A stretch of DNA of 54,125 nt, from the NCBI GenBank assembly GCA_903899985.1, contig CAIULL010000019.1:1-54125 (forward strand), given 5' to 3'. The position numbers were made by a program, and so were the translations under genes. Below are positions 1 to 9,494 of the stretch, piece by piece. This DNA comes from an uncultured Schlesneria sp. (GTDB lineage: Bacteria > Planctomycetota > Planctomycetia > Planctomycetales > Planctomycetaceae). The notes beneath the pieces are model-generated. The model did no database searches, had not been told where the DNA came from, and saw only the letters and a program-made list of their open reading frames with translations. Each line of letters starts with the position of its first letter. Within the stretch, counting starts at the first letter, position 1.

Positions 1-499
1 ACGAGCGAAAAATGGAATCTGGCATAAAAAACACTAGGAAATACGAGGAATGGTCGAAGTCGCGCGAACTCGCGCGAACTTTGACACCGATTTTCTCGGT
101 GGCGGGATTGAAGAGTCTGAGGGCAGGCCGAAACGGCAGAAAGTACTGATGTGACAGTAGTGAGTAGAAAGAACAAGAAGGTTCCGATGGGTTTCCCGGC
201 CGGCTCGCCTGGGAGTGTTGATGGGATTCGAAGTCGCGCGAACTCGGGTGAAGTCGCGCGAACTTTTTTACGAGTGAAAAATGGAAACTGGCGTCGAAAA
301 CCCTAGGAATTACGAGGAATTGTCGAAGTCGATCGAACTCGCGCGAACTTTTGCACCGATTTTCTCGGCGGCGGGATTACGGCAGAATTGAAAAGAACAA
401 AGAGTCCGAGGGCAGGCCGAAACGGCAGAAAGTAGTGATTTGAGAGTCGTGAGTAGAAAAAACAAGAAGGTGCCGATGGGTTTCCCGGCCGGCTCGCCT
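1..499. repeat. Degenerate tandem duplication with 11-base repeats
   Basis: Two units resemble each other closely: about 1-210 and about 270-499. Both begin ACGAGYGAAAAATGGAA, pass through CCGATTTTCTCGG and the segment GAGGGCAGGCCGAAACGGCAG, and end in TTTCCCGGCCGGCTCGCCT. The second unit has about 20 extra bases in the middle. The 11-mer TCGCGCGAACT occurs at 60, 70, 234, 254 and 339. No reading frame here looks protein-like. The unit could be a remnant of a larger repeat array starting before the window; its function is unknown. Confidence 0.75.
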
Positions 500-781
500 T
501 GTTTTTCCAATTTTTGTGAATTGGGCGTGTTTAAAAAGACGTGAGGAACAGGGGTTTTAACACCTTCGCCGTTGTTCGTTTTGCTGGGTTAAGATGTCAG
601 AATTCGGGTCTCGGTTGAGAAACGGCTCGCGTTCGGCCAACATAGTACGTGTTTCCGAAGCTCGACCCGCAGGTTTCAGACGGCATGCATCTGCGTAACG
701 GGTTTCGATTACGAACAGGATGCCCGTTTTCGAGGTCATCGTTTTTTACCGCCTCACGTTCCTCTACGAACAGTCCAAAAA
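500..781. other. Intergenic region upstream of the BtaA-like gene
   Basis: No convincing gene was seen. Short frames exist on both strands (for example 557-739 minus) but their residue composition does not look like a protein. The promoter of the gene at 782 must lie here, yet I cannot pick clear -35/-10 boxes, and there is no obvious Shine-Dalgarno before the ATG at 782. Confidence 0.4.
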
Positions 782-1978
782 ATGGTTGTCGAAAAACTTA
801 GTAAGACCTGGTTCAATCTCGTTCACGGACGAAACATCGTCTACAACCAGTGCTGGGAAGATCCCCGTCTCGATCGCGTTGCGCTGGAACTGACACCTCA
901 GGATCGCGTCGTTGTCATCACATCTGCCGGATGCAACGCGCTGGATTATGCGCTGGCTGGTGCCGGTCATGTGCATGCCGTCGACATGAATTCGAAGCAA
1001 AACCATTTGCTCGAACTGAAACTCGCCGGGTTACGTCACCTGGATTACGACACATTCTGGAAGTTGTTCGGGAACGGATGCCTTCCTGAATGGAAATCGG
1101 TCTATCCGAACCAGATTCGGCCACACTTGCCTGCTGACGCCCAGAAGTTTTGGGATCGCAAGGGGTCCATGTTTAAAGCGGGACGTCGAAAGTCCTTTTA
1201 TTTCCGTTGTACGAGTGGCACGTTTGCGTGGTTCGTCAATTATTACGTGGATCGAGTCGCCAAAATGCGAGATCCCGTGAATGCGCTGCTCGCCGCCGAA
1301 AATGTCGAACAACAGAAAAGCTTGTTTCAGCAGTATGATCTGGCGAAGAAACTGTGGCGACCAATGATCAAGTTCGCCATGCGCCGTGATGTCACCCTTT
1401 CTCTACTTGGTGTCCCCAGAGCCCAGAGAAAGCAGATCGACGAAGGCTATCCGGGTGGAATTCTGCAATTCGTTGTTGACCGAGTTGAAGCCGTATTCAC
1501 CAAGATTCCGCTGAAGGATAACTATGCCTGGCGCGTCTATTTGACCGGCCAATACTCCCAGGACGCCTGCCCGGAATATCTCAAGCGAGAAAACTTTGAC
1601 CGGCTGAAAGCGGGGGTGGCTGACCGTGTCACGACACACACCAACACGGTCCAGGGGTTTCTCGAACAACAGGATAAACCCATTACGCGACTCGTCCTGC
1701 TGGATCACATGGACTGGTTGTCACGAGATCCCGCGAAAAAAATCCTGACGGCCGAATGGCAGGCGATTCTCGACAAAGCATCGCCGGACGCCCGGGTCCT
1801 TTGGCGAAGTGCGGGCCTGGATGGCACGTTCATCAACCCGATCGAAGTTGTCGTCAACGGTCAGAAGCGGAAACTTGCGGACATTCTGCATTACAATCAT
1901 CCGCTCGCGAACGAGTTGCACGCGAAAGACCGCGTTCACACCTACGGCAGCTTCTGTATTGCGGATATCCGAAGGTAG
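782..1978 (+). CDS. btaA: BtaA-like (DUF3419) S-adenosylmethionine:diacylglycerol 3-amino-3-carboxypropyltransferase
   Basis: This 398-residue protein matches the DUF3419/BtaA family, whose known members transfer the 3-amino-3-carboxypropyl group of S-adenosylmethionine to diacylglycerol, the first step of the betaine lipid DGTS. The N-terminus shows the family hallmarks NIVYNQCWEDPRLD (about residues 19-32), then ITSAGCNALDY and HAVDMNSKQN, which form the AdoMet-binding Rossmann region. Length and start agree with the family. BtaB, the N-methyltransferase that completes DGTS, is not next to it; the gene that follows is unrelated. The lipid product is therefore inferred, and the family may use another acceptor here. 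The start is ATG 782, with no clear ribosome binding site. Confidence 0.8.
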   Translation: MVVEKLSKTWFNLVHGRNIVYNQCWEDPRLDRVALELTPQDRVVVITSAGCNALDYALAGAGHVHAVDMNSKQNHLLELKLAGLRHLDYDTFWKLFGNGCLPEWKSVYPNQIRPHLPADAQKFWDRKGSMFKAGRRKSFYFRCTSGTFAWFVNYYVDRVAKMRDPVNALLAAENVEQQKSLFQQYDLAKKLWRPMIKFAMRRDVTLSLLGVPRAQRKQIDEGYPGGILQFVVDRVEAVFTKIPLKDNYAWRVYLTGQYSQDACPEYLKRENFDRLKAGVADRVTTHTNTVQGFLEQQDKPITRLVLLDHMDWLSRDPAKKILTAEWQAILDKASPDARVLWRSAGLDGTFINPIEVVVNGQKRKLADILHYNHPLANELHAKDRVHTYGSFCIADIRR

Positions 1979-2126
1979 GTAGGGCGTGCTTGTAGATCAG
2001 CCATAACCGAGTACCTTGTTGCGCTTGTTTCGGTTAAGTGAAATTTTTTGAGCCTGAAAGGCCACCGGGGGGGGAACGTCCCATCGGCAGCGTCTTGCCG
2101 GTTTTAAGGCTCTGGAAGCAATCGAT

Positions 2127-5100
2127 ATGAAGCTCTCGCTCGGATTCCAGAATGATCGAGATTCGGCTGATCAGCAGAATGATCGGTCGGAGCTCTTGCA
2201 ATATATCAACCTGAAGCTTGCCGCGAACGGGTTGCCCGTTGCCAAGGCGGCTGGGGGAACCGAACTGGTTAAGCTTGCCGCAGGTTTGATTACGAATTTT
2301 CGCGAGAAAACGCGGTTACTTCATAATCACCGTTGCCCTGTCGATCAGCGGATCGAGTCGTTTCTGAATCGTTACTTTGAAGATGTTCTTGCTGGCGAAG
2401 GCCCCAAGTCCGAGCCATTACGAGTTCCCGGACGAGGGCTTGTTCTCGATCGACATGGGCTGAACCGTGAGTTGTCGTTCCCGGCAGACGGGAATGAGTT
2501 CAAAAGCGAGTACTTGCATTCCTATCGCGTCCGCAATGGGGCGTTACACAATCCTCGCTCTGACCGGCGGACGACTGTCGGGACATTTCACGTCTGTGAG
2601 GGGGGGCTTGCCATCCCCGGCGATAAGCGGACCGTTTCGAAGAAGATCTATGTCGAGTTGTTTCGGCACGCCATGAACCCCCCTGATGATTTGTTGCTGC
2701 TGCCGTTTACGGCGAATCAGGAAGAAGCGGAACGGGCGCGGTTCTGGGTCACGATTCTCTTGCGACCGATCGTCTGTCCTGAAGTTCCTGGTTACACGCC
2801 GCGAAAGTCGATGGAAGTTCGCTTTTTTGCACCGGGGGCGCTCGTCAGTAATCTTGATTTTGTGGAATCCATCTTTGGTAACGCCGGTGACCCGTTTGTC
2901 CCCGCCAACGACGCCGCTCTGGATGTTGTGCATTGGTCGGGTCACACCGGCTGTGTGATTCTCGCCCCTCATTTGACGCTGCTCACGAAAAAACAACTGG
3001 GGCTGCCTCATATCAGCCAGGCAACAGCTCGTCAGAAAAATGACCGCATGTGCTGGGAGCGTGACGACGAACTTTACAACGACGGCGATGCGTTCAAGGT
3101 GACTTGCCGAGATGAATCGGGTGTGATCGTCACGATCATCGCCGACAACTATTTTGGCTACTGTAAAAAAGAAGTGAAGACCCAGATCAGTTACGCCGCA
3201 AATCTGATGGGAAATGTCGAAGAAGAGCATGCCGGGGGTGCTTTAGTCTTTCCGAGTTGGAGTCTGGGAGAAGAGCTTCAGGTCAACAGTCGTCGCTATA
3301 ACGGGCGGACATTTGAAGACATCGTGCGGGACTATTCGCAGTGGATTGATGTCAAACCCGATGGATATGGCATTGACCGAAAATATCCCAACTTGATTTA
3401 TATCCCTGAGGATGCTCGTGCTGACTTGCGTCAACAGGACATCTCGTGGAAACGTGGCGAGCGATTGATTCATATTCCGCTGTTGCCCGGCAAAGTCTAT
3501 ATGGCACCGTCGGGTTATAAAGTTCGGATGGAAAAACATCCGTCTGCGCCCTCCTGGAGAATCATCGGGACTGCTGCAGAGGGAACGTTCTGCCACAAGC
3601 CTTGTACCGTCAGCGGCGGTGGAAAAAGTGAAATCAGCAAGTCGCTTGTCGATTACATGCAATATGGCTCGGTTTTCGTGTCCGACATTCAGGCCGATCT
3701 CGATCACGTTCAGGCGATTTTTGAGCGGGATTACTCAGACCGATGGATTCCATCGCTCAAGGAAGAACGGAATTACGCGGCTCTTCCCAGCCGACCCTTG
3801 CTGAGCTCGAAACGATCGCTGGGAAGCGTGATCAAATTGCTGACCCCTTCTGAAGACTATACTCAGGAATACAATGACTGGCTGGCGACGATCCCCAGTC
3901 ACGTCTACGCCATCGTTTATGCCATCAAGCGGTTCTACAATCCGCAATGGGGCGACGATTGGCGACGTCATTTCAGCGTCGACTTTGTGAACGGCAGCCC
4001 CGGGCACGAACTGAAGGTTCACGATCGTACGATTGTCGGTACATATCTCAGGGTCGGACTTTCAGGCGATCATGGCTGGCGAACGTTTAAAGTCCGTCAG
4101 GACTTCGCCGCTGCCTCGAAAGTCCAGCAAGAAGACGATATCAGTGCCTCAATCGTCGTTCCGTCAAAATCGCTTTCATACCTGGCCGAAGAAGGACCAA
4201 CCGTCCCAGCAAGTTCGGTTATCCCCGCCGCCCTGATGCCCTCTTCCTCGCACGCGGCGAATGTGCCCTCTAACCTGCCACATTCTTCCGACGCCAGCAA
4301 AAAATTTGTGGAGAATTGTGAATATCGGTTGTTTCAGCGGCCTGACGATGCGATTCACCGAGGGTTTGATAAGCAGGCGGAAGCGGATCTGGCGCGGGAA
4401 GGTTTGAATTTTATTTCGAATTTTGAGCCGCTGACTCGAGCGGATGTCGAAGACATGATGGACAAGGTGGTCGACTTCGACGCGTTTACATCTCCGATGA
4501 AAAAACTGTTGGAATCGGTGCTGGCTGCTGAAAGTGGTTACATTGTTTGTTCGGACAATCCCCGACGAGTGGGCGGGGTTCCCTCAAAGAACCCACGTTA
4601 TCTGCAGGATCGTCCCGATCTGGTTTCTCCGATGGATCGCTATGTTGCCGAGATGGGAACTCGGTTCTGGCGGAAGATTCCGGCCGAGATGCCCGTCCCG
4701 CTTCCTGTTAACGCGGTGCTGTCCGGTCGACGCAATAACCCGCCGGAACGTGCCAAAGGAATTCGAAGTCTCGCGGTTTACAACCCGATCCATTACCAGG
4801 AACTTCCTGAACTGTTCATGGATTACATCTGTTCGCTGACAGGCAAAAGTCCTTCGACGACGGGAGCCGGGAGCGAAGGGGCGTTGACCAAGGGACCGTT
4901 TAATGCGGTCGTCCCCACGGCAGATATCAACACGGCGCTGGTTTCGATGATCCTGACGGGCCTGGCAGGGTATTCGACGGCAGCCGGATATATTGGTCCA
5001 AACTCGCGATTCGATCACGACATCAGCCTGCTCGTTCCCGAGATCTGGTGCCGGATGTCGCCGGATGAGCGTGATCCGGAATACCTGATTCGCGAGAGGC

Positions 5101-5699
5101 TTCTCGAGCCGGTCAACGACCTGAAATACAAGGGAGAAATGGTCCCGGCCAGTCGACTGGGTTATCGGATTACCGAGCGTTTCACACGGCGGTATTTCGG
5201 TCGTATTTTCGACAACCCTGACAAGGTGTTTGATAAGTCGATCTTACAACCTGAGACTCAAGATCTGGATTCATTCGCCGATGGGGTGAAATACATTGTC
5301 GAAGCTCAACAACGATCGGCATTGCAGTACTTCGAAGATGGCTCGATTGAAAAAGCCTGTCCTCCACTGAAGATTTTGCTGACAATTATGGCGTACGGTC
5401 ACTACGAAGGAAAAACGGAGCGTGATCCGGAATTCCGGAAACTGTTTACGCGAGAATCTCTGCTGGCCAGTGACTGGTATCGCGAACGGCTGGAGACAAA
5501 GCAGAAGCGGGACATTCAGCTTTGGGAACGACATCAGGCGTATCTGGAGGCATATTTGAAGGATCGTCCGAATGCGGAAACAGTGATTAGCGATATTACT
5601 GATCGTCAGCAGCTCGTTGCGAAAGAGCTGGTCCGGTTACGCAGCCCTGAATATCTCAAGGAACTCAATGGAACGCTCGGTGCCGAGCCGCGAATGTAG
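2127..5699 (+). CDS. Probable PPi-type phosphoenolpyruvate carboxykinase
   Basis: At 1190 residues (about 130 kDa) this is far larger than ATP- or GTP-dependent PEPCK but the right size for the PPi-dependent enzyme known from Entamoeba and Propionibacterium, which interconverts PEP + CO2 + Pi and oxaloacetate + PPi. Two PEPCK-like signatures are visible. [17 protein letters not shown] (residues 340-356) resembles YAGEMKKG of ATP-PEPCK, and its second Lys (K348) is followed 20 residues later by H368, close to the Lys/His metal-ligand spacing of that family. The second is a P-loop-like SGGGKSE at 496-502. The 150 bases upstream hold no gene. I recognise the family by size and these motifs only; alignment to characterised PPi-PEPCKs would settle it. 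If correct, the enzyme is cytosolic and links glycolysis to the TCA cycle without using ATP. Confidence 0.7.
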   Translation: MKLSLGFQNDRDSADQQNDRSELLQYINLKLAANGLPVAKAAGGTELVKLAAGLITNFREKTRLLHNHRCPVDQRIESFLNRYFEDVLAGEGPKSEPLRVPGRGLVLDRHGLNRELSFPADGNEFKSEYLHSYRVRNGALHNPRSDRRTTVGTFHVCEGGLAIPGDKRTVSKKIYVELFRHAMNPPDDLLLLPFTANQEEAERARFWVTILLRPIVCPEVPGYTPRKSMEVRFFAPGALVSNLDFVESIFGNAGDPFVPANDAALDVVHWSGHTGCVILAPHLTLLTKKQLGLPHISQATARQKNDRMCWERDDELYNDGDAFKVTCRDESGVIVTIIADNYFGYCKKEVKTQISYAANLMGNVEEEHAGGALVFPSWSLGEELQVNSRRYNGRTFEDIVRDYSQWIDVKPDGYGIDRKYPNLIYIPEDARADLRQQDISWKRGERLIHIPLLPGKVYMAPSGYKVRMEKHPSAPSWRIIGTAAEGTFCHKPCTVSGGGKSEISKSLVDYMQYGSVFVSDIQADLDHVQAIFERDYSDRWIPSLKEERNYAALPSRPLLSSKRSLGSVIKLLTPSEDYTQEYNDWLATIPSHVYAIVYAIKRFYNPQWGDDWRRHFSVDFVNGSPGHELKVHDRTIVGTYLRVGLSGDHGWRTFKVRQDFAAASKVQQEDDISASIVVPSKSLSYLAEEGPTVPASSVIPAALMPSSSHAANVPSNLPHSSDASKKFVENCEYRLFQRPDDAIHRGFDKQAEADLAREGLNFISNFEPLTRADVEDMMDKVVDFDAFTSPMKKLLESVLAAESGYIVCSDNPRRVGGVPSKNPRYLQDRPDLVSPMDRYVAEMGTRFWRKIPAEMPVPLPVNAVLSGRRNNPPERAKGIRSLAVYNPIHYQELPELFMDYICSLTGKSPSTTGAGSEGALTKGPFNAVVPTADINTALVSMILTGLAGYSTAAGYIGPNSRFDHDISLLVPEIWCRMSPDERDPEYLIRERLLEPVNDLKYKGEMVPASRLGYRITERFTRRYFGRIFDNPDKVFDKSILQPETQDLDSFADGVKYIVEAQQRSALQYFEDGSIEKACPPLKILLTIMAYGHYEGKTERDPEFRKLFTRESLLASDWYRERLETKQKRDIQLWERHQAYLEAYLKDRPNAETVISDITDRQQLVAKELVRLRSPEYLKELNGTLGAEPRM

Positions 5700-5752
5700 C
5701 CCAGGCGTTCTGTGATGGTAGTCTCTGTTAAAACAGCTGGCCTGTATGTTCC

Positions 5753-5848
5753 GGGGTCGGGTGTTCAATTTCAAAATTGGCCGCGTCGATCGATTTAACG
5801 ATAAAAGTCACCCGTTCGGCCAATTTTGAAATTTGAACGCCCGACCCC
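5753..5848. repeat. Long hairpin repeat, family A, copy 1
   Basis: Left arm 5753-5783 and right arm 5817-5848 are reverse complements apart from one mismatch and one single-base gap. The outer end is GGGGTCGGG and the inner end is CAAAATTGGCCG; 33 bases separate the arms. It lies between the PEPCK-like stop and the next gene, so in RNA it would form a stem of about 31 pairs. A degenerate relative sits at 26012-26113. This looks like a REP- or MITE-like element rather than a simple terminator, because the arms are long and no T-run follows directly. Confidence 0.85.
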
Positions 5849-5936
5849 CTCTTTATAAACCGACTTTGCCCTTTCGATCCGATATAGAGTATAGTTGATG
5901 TGTTAAGGTTTTCGGATTTGGCGAGGAAATCGAGTC

Positions 5937-7310
5937 GTGCAGGTTCATCAACATTACACTGGTGTCTCGCGTCGGGAGTTGCTTCAAGCAGGTTATTCCG
6001 GTCTGCTGGGGGTTGGCCTGTCGTCGGTTCTTGGTCGTCGATCTCAGGCGGCACCCGCAGCGCGATCTGAAGCGACACGATCGCCCAAGTCGGTTGTGAT
6101 CGTGTTTTTGACAGGTGCCTGTAGTCATCACGATACCTTTGACATGAAGCTTGAGGCCCCCGCCGAGATTCGAGGCGAATTTCAGCCAATCGCCACTTCG
6201 ATCCCGGGCTATTCGATCTGTGAGCATCTGCCGCAATTGGCCGCTCGGGCTAATAAGTACGCCGTGATCAGAACATTGTCACACGAGGACAACAACCATT
6301 TGATGTCGACACATCATGTGTTGACGGGTCAAAAGCAGCCGGGTGGCTTTTTCGACAAGATAGCCTCGCGAGACGACTGGCCCTGTTATTCGTCGGCATT
6401 GTCATTTTTGCGACGACGTGACGATGGACTTCCGTCAGGAGTCAATCTGCCGACCTTCTTGCGGGAAGGTCCTCTCGTCTGGCCGGGTCAGCATGCCGGG
6501 TTCCTCGGCCAGAACTTCGATCCCTGGCAGATCACAGGTGATCCTAACAAGCCCGAATTCCGTGTGGACGCGCTGACGATGGCTCAGGGGATGGATGTTA
6601 ATCACCTCGGCCAGCGTCGGATGCTGCTCGACGAAATCAATCGCAAGCAGTCACAATTTGCGGAGGTCGCTCAGTCTCTGCGGTTGCAGAAAGATCAGCA
6701 GCTGGCGTTCAATCTGCTCACATCAAGTCGACTGGGTCAGGCGTTTGAGCTGCATCGAGAACCTGACGCGATGCGTGATCGATATGGTCGCACGACCGAA
6801 GGTCAATCGTTATTGACCGCAAGACGTCTGATTGAAGCGGGGGTTCCTGTCGTCCAGGTGAATATGGGCCGGGTTCAGAACTGGGACAGCCACGGGGATA
6901 TTTTTAATACCCTGAAGACACGGTTGCTGCCGCCGGTCGACCAGGGTGTTTCTGCCTTGCTGGACGACCTGGAGTCGCGAGGGCGATTGAATGATACTCT
7001 GGTCATGATGCTGGGTGAGTTTGGGCGTACTCCCAAGATCAATAAAGAGCGAGGCCGGGATCACTGGGGGCCATGCTTCTTCGGGCTGTTTGCCGGGGCG
7101 GGAGTGCAGGGAGGCCAGGTCATCGGTCGTTCGGATGTCACCGGGGCCTATCCGGCGACGCGAGGATTCTCACCCAACGACGTGGGAGCGACGGTCTATC
7201 ATTTGCTCGGTCTCCCTGCCGAAGTCGAAGTGGAAGATCGCCTGGGAAGAAGGGTGCTGTTGAATCGCGGTGACGTAATCGAATCGCTCTTCAACGGTAC
7301 GGCAGTCTAA
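5937..7310 (+). CDS. DUF1501 family exported protein (sulfatase-like fold), copy 1
   Basis: A 457-residue member of DUF1501, a family greatly expanded in planctomycetes and distantly related to alkaline phosphatase/sulfatase-like enzymes; its substrate is unknown. The start is GTG 5937. The N-terminus carries a Tat signal (SRRELLQ at residues 11-17, then a Gly/Leu-rich hydrophobic stretch ending near RRSQAAPAA), so export in folded form is expected. Typical family motifs follow: FLTGACSHHDTFDMK, EHLPQLAARANKYAVIRTLSH, WDSHGD and LGEFGRTPKINKERGRDHW, the last containing the likely metal-binding Asp/His residues. In planctomycetes these genes often pair with a PSD1-type cytochrome partner; none is seen here. 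A paralogue lies at 8109. Confidence 0.9.
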   Translation: MQVHQHYTGVSRRELLQAGYSGLLGVGLSSVLGRRSQAAPAARSEATRSPKSVVIVFLTGACSHHDTFDMKLEAPAEIRGEFQPIATSIPGYSICEHLPQLAARANKYAVIRTLSHEDNNHLMSTHHVLTGQKQPGGFFDKIASRDDWPCYSSALSFLRRRDDGLPSGVNLPTFLREGPLVWPGQHAGFLGQNFDPWQITGDPNKPEFRVDALTMAQGMDVNHLGQRRMLLDEINRKQSQFAEVAQSLRLQKDQQLAFNLLTSSRLGQAFELHREPDAMRDRYGRTTEGQSLLTARRLIEAGVPVVQVNMGRVQNWDSHGDIFNTLKTRLLPPVDQGVSALLDDLESRGRLNDTLVMMLGEFGRTPKINKERGRDHWGPCFFGLFAGAGVQGGQVIGRSDVTGAYPATRGFSPNDVGATVYHLLGLPAEVEVEDRLGRRVLLNRGDVIESLFNGTAV

Positions 7311-7333
7311 TCGACGACCGTGCTGCATTCCTC

Positions 7334-7413
7334 TGGGAGAGCGAGGCTCCCGCCGAGCCACGAAGCAGGTACACGCATCGATTTGGCGGCTCGGCAGGAG
7401 CCTCGCGCTCCTG
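7334..7413. repeat. Hairpin repeat, family B, copy 1
   Basis: Arms 7336-7359 and 7388-7411 are 24-base reverse complements with two mismatches (core GCGAGGCTCC). The loop contains CGAAGCAGGTACACGCATCGA. A second copy at 52965-53044 shares both the stem and the loop, so this is a repeat family and not a chance hairpin. It lies 23 bases after the first DUF1501 stop and may also end transcription there. Translated on the minus strand, both copies give a false peptide containing LLRGSAGAS, so small ORFs called here are artefacts. Confidence 0.85.
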
Positions 7414-7474
7414 AAGAAAACTATCGCGATACGTCTTCAACCAATTTGTTATTACTACGGAACTGGTTTTGAAT

Positions 7475-7951
7475 ATGGAGCTCACGGCCTACCACGAAGC
7501 GGGTCACGCTTTTATGGCAACGGTTCTCGGAGCCAAGGTCCGTTCGGTCACGATTGATCCCGATAACGACGATGGTCCGGAACGGTTTGGCGACACTCAG
7601 ATTGTCTGGCGACGATCGCGTCTTTCGGATAGTGAGTTCTGCGAACGAGCGATTCAAGTTTCGCTGGCCGGTCCGGTGGCCGAGATGCTGTATTCCGGCG
7701 ACCCGTATCATCCGGGACTGGTCGCGGAATGGGCCAATGACTGGCAAGCCGCTTGGGAACTGGCCGAACCTCTATTCGCCGTTCCGCGTAAAAGATTGGA
7801 GTACCTTGAGGGGGTGACGGGTGAGTTATATCGCTTGATGGATTCCGAACCGAATTGGTCTGCGGTGGCGGCGCTGGCTGACAGTTTGCTCGCTCACGAG
7901 ACGCTGGAGGCGGAAGACGTCAAAGAAATCGTCAGAGACTGGCTCGGATGA
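7475..7951 (+). CDS. Stand-alone M41 (FtsH-like) zinc peptidase domain
   Basis: A 158-residue protein with HEAGH at residues 7-11, the zinc site of M41 peptidases such as FtsH. It continues with VSLAGPVAEMLYSGD, like the family's GGRAAE segment, and then an AEWANDWQAAW stretch whose Asp is a plausible third zinc ligand. The AAA+ ATPase and membrane segments of FtsH are absent, so it cannot unfold substrates by itself; it is probably a cytosolic peptidase or peptidase-like protein. ATG 7475 is preferred over TTG 7469, two codons upstream. It sits between two DUF1501 genes, and a decayed relic of a second copy lies after the second one (9495-9600), which suggests the pair was duplicated as a unit. 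Confidence 0.75.
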   Translation: MELTAYHEAGHAFMATVLGAKVRSVTIDPDNDDGPERFGDTQIVWRRSRLSDSEFCERAIQVSLAGPVAEMLYSGDPYHPGLVAEWANDWQAAWELAEPLFAVPRKRLEYLEGVTGELYRLMDSEPNWSAVAALADSLLAHETLEAEDVKEIVRDWLG

Positions 7952-8108
7952 ATTCACGGTGATTTTTGACGCGCATGGATTTCACGGAACTCAATTCGCT
8001 GGAAGTGCTGAAAATCCCTCAGTTGAAAACGGTCCACGTTGACACTCATGTAATTTTATCGATACGGTTTTAAACAACATCAGTTGAATTTTTTTCAGGG
8101 CTTTGCGA

Positions 8109-9467
8109 ATGCTTCGAATCAACCACGGTCAGACTCGTCCTTTTTGTGATGGTGTATCCCGTCGCCGATTCCTTGAAATTGGCTCGGTGGGTGCATTCGG
8201 GTTAAGTCTTTCGTCGTTACTGCGAAGCGAGGCGCATGCAGCGGATGCGTCAGGACGCGGGGTTCAACATTCGTCGAAACGATCGGTTATTTTAATCTGG
8301 CAACATGGTGGCCCGTCACAGCTTGATACGTTCGATATGAAGCCACTGGCGCCGTCAGAGATTCGTGGTCCTTATCGTTCAATTGCTTCGTCGCTGCCGG
8401 GTCTGGATGTCAGTGAGCTTTGCCCCGAGCAGGCGAAGGTCATGGACAAGTGCACGGTGATTCGCAGTTTCACTCATGGAAATGGTGACCACTGGGCCGC
8501 GGCACATTGGATGTTGACGGGGCGAACGGGTGCGAATGGTTCTGACCGGGTTCCACGCCAGCCGTCGATGAGTGCCGTTGCCTCTCATTTAATTGGTCCG
8601 AAGCAAGCCGGAGTACTGACCTCTGTCAACATGAATGATGGCGGGTTTGGTTTTCATGGCGGTGCGTGGCTGGGTGTTGCCCACAATCCTTTCCGCTACG
8701 GTGAGTTCAGCTACGGTGACGAAGCTGGTCGTCTGCTGGGGGGTGACCATCGCAGCTTTGCACTCGTTGACGGGATGACTGTTGATTCGCTGAATAATCG
8801 GGTTGGGCTGCAAAAGCAGCTGGATACGTTGCGAAAGCGAAATGACCAGAACTCGGTTTTCCGCCAACTGGATGCCGTTGATCAGCAGGCGCTCGATATT
8901 TTGTTATCAGGTCGGACGCGAGAAGCTTTTGACGTTTCGAAGGAAGATGCAAAGACACGCGCACGATACGGTGATGGCTGGGGTGAGCAGGCGCTGGTCG
9001 CTCGCCGGCTGGTTGAAGCGGGCTCGCGATTTGTGACGCTCAATACGGGTTATTGGGATGATCACGGTAATCTCAAAGGTGGCTTGGACAACAAAATGCC
9101 ACGTCACGACAGGGCCGTGGGAGTGCTGATCCAGGACCTGGCCGAACGTGGGATGCTGGATGACACGCTTGTCGTATCGGCGGGGGAATTTGGACGAACA
9201 CCCGTGATGAATAAAGACGCTGGACGCGATCACTGGCCTCAGGCACAAAGCGTATTGATCGCTGGTGGCGGCTACCGGCATGGTCAGGTGATCGGTAGCA
9301 CCGACGCGAAAGCGGCGTTCCCAGCGTCTCGCCCGATTGGTGTCGAAGACTTCTGTGCGATCGTTTATCACGCGATCGGTTTAGTTCCCAACGACACGGT
9401 GGTTGATCACTCGGGACGACCAATGCACCTTCTGCCGCAAGGCGAGGTTCCCCGCGAATTGCTCTGA
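8109..9467 (+). CDS. DUF1501 family exported protein, copy 2
   Basis: This 452-residue DUF1501 protein is a paralogue of the one at 5937. The N-terminus has a Tat motif (SRRRFLE) and a hydrophobic stretch ending in SEAHAADA, a probable signal-peptidase site. Shared motifs are WQHGGPSQLDTFDMKP, ELCPEQAKVMDKCTVIRSFTH, the WDDHGN segment and SAGEFGRTPVMNKDAGRDHW. ATG 8109 is chosen; TTG 8103 is in frame two codons upstream. The 157 bases before it hold no gene. Role unknown; members are thought to act outside the cytoplasm, possibly on sulfated or phosphorylated substrates, and that is inference from fold alone. Confidence 0.9.
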   Translation: MLRINHGQTRPFCDGVSRRRFLEIGSVGAFGLSLSSLLRSEAHAADASGRGVQHSSKRSVILIWQHGGPSQLDTFDMKPLAPSEIRGPYRSIASSLPGLDVSELCPEQAKVMDKCTVIRSFTHGNGDHWAAAHWMLTGRTGANGSDRVPRQPSMSAVASHLIGPKQAGVLTSVNMNDGGFGFHGGAWLGVAHNPFRYGEFSYGDEAGRLLGGDHRSFALVDGMTVDSLNNRVGLQKQLDTLRKRNDQNSVFRQLDAVDQQALDILLSGRTREAFDVSKEDAKTRARYGDGWGEQALVARRLVEAGSRFVTLNTGYWDDHGNLKGGLDNKMPRHDRAVGVLIQDLAERGMLDDTLVVSAGEFGRTPVMNKDAGRDHWPQAQSVLIAGGGYRHGQVIGSTDAKAAFPASRPIGVEDFCAIVYHAIGLVPNDTVVDHSGRPMHLLPQGEVPRELL

Positions 9468-9494
9468 TGACTGTCGTTCGGGAATAAAAGCTGC

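Noticed and set aside
2041-2110. Terminator after the BtaA-like gene (CGGCA...TGCCG stem with GTTTT)
   Set aside because: Stem of only five pairs; too weak to call.
7291-7485. Minus-strand small gene with an REAPAEP...LLRGSAGAS peptide
   Set aside because: It is the translation of the family B hairpin; the same peptide arises from the copy at 52965. Not a real gene.
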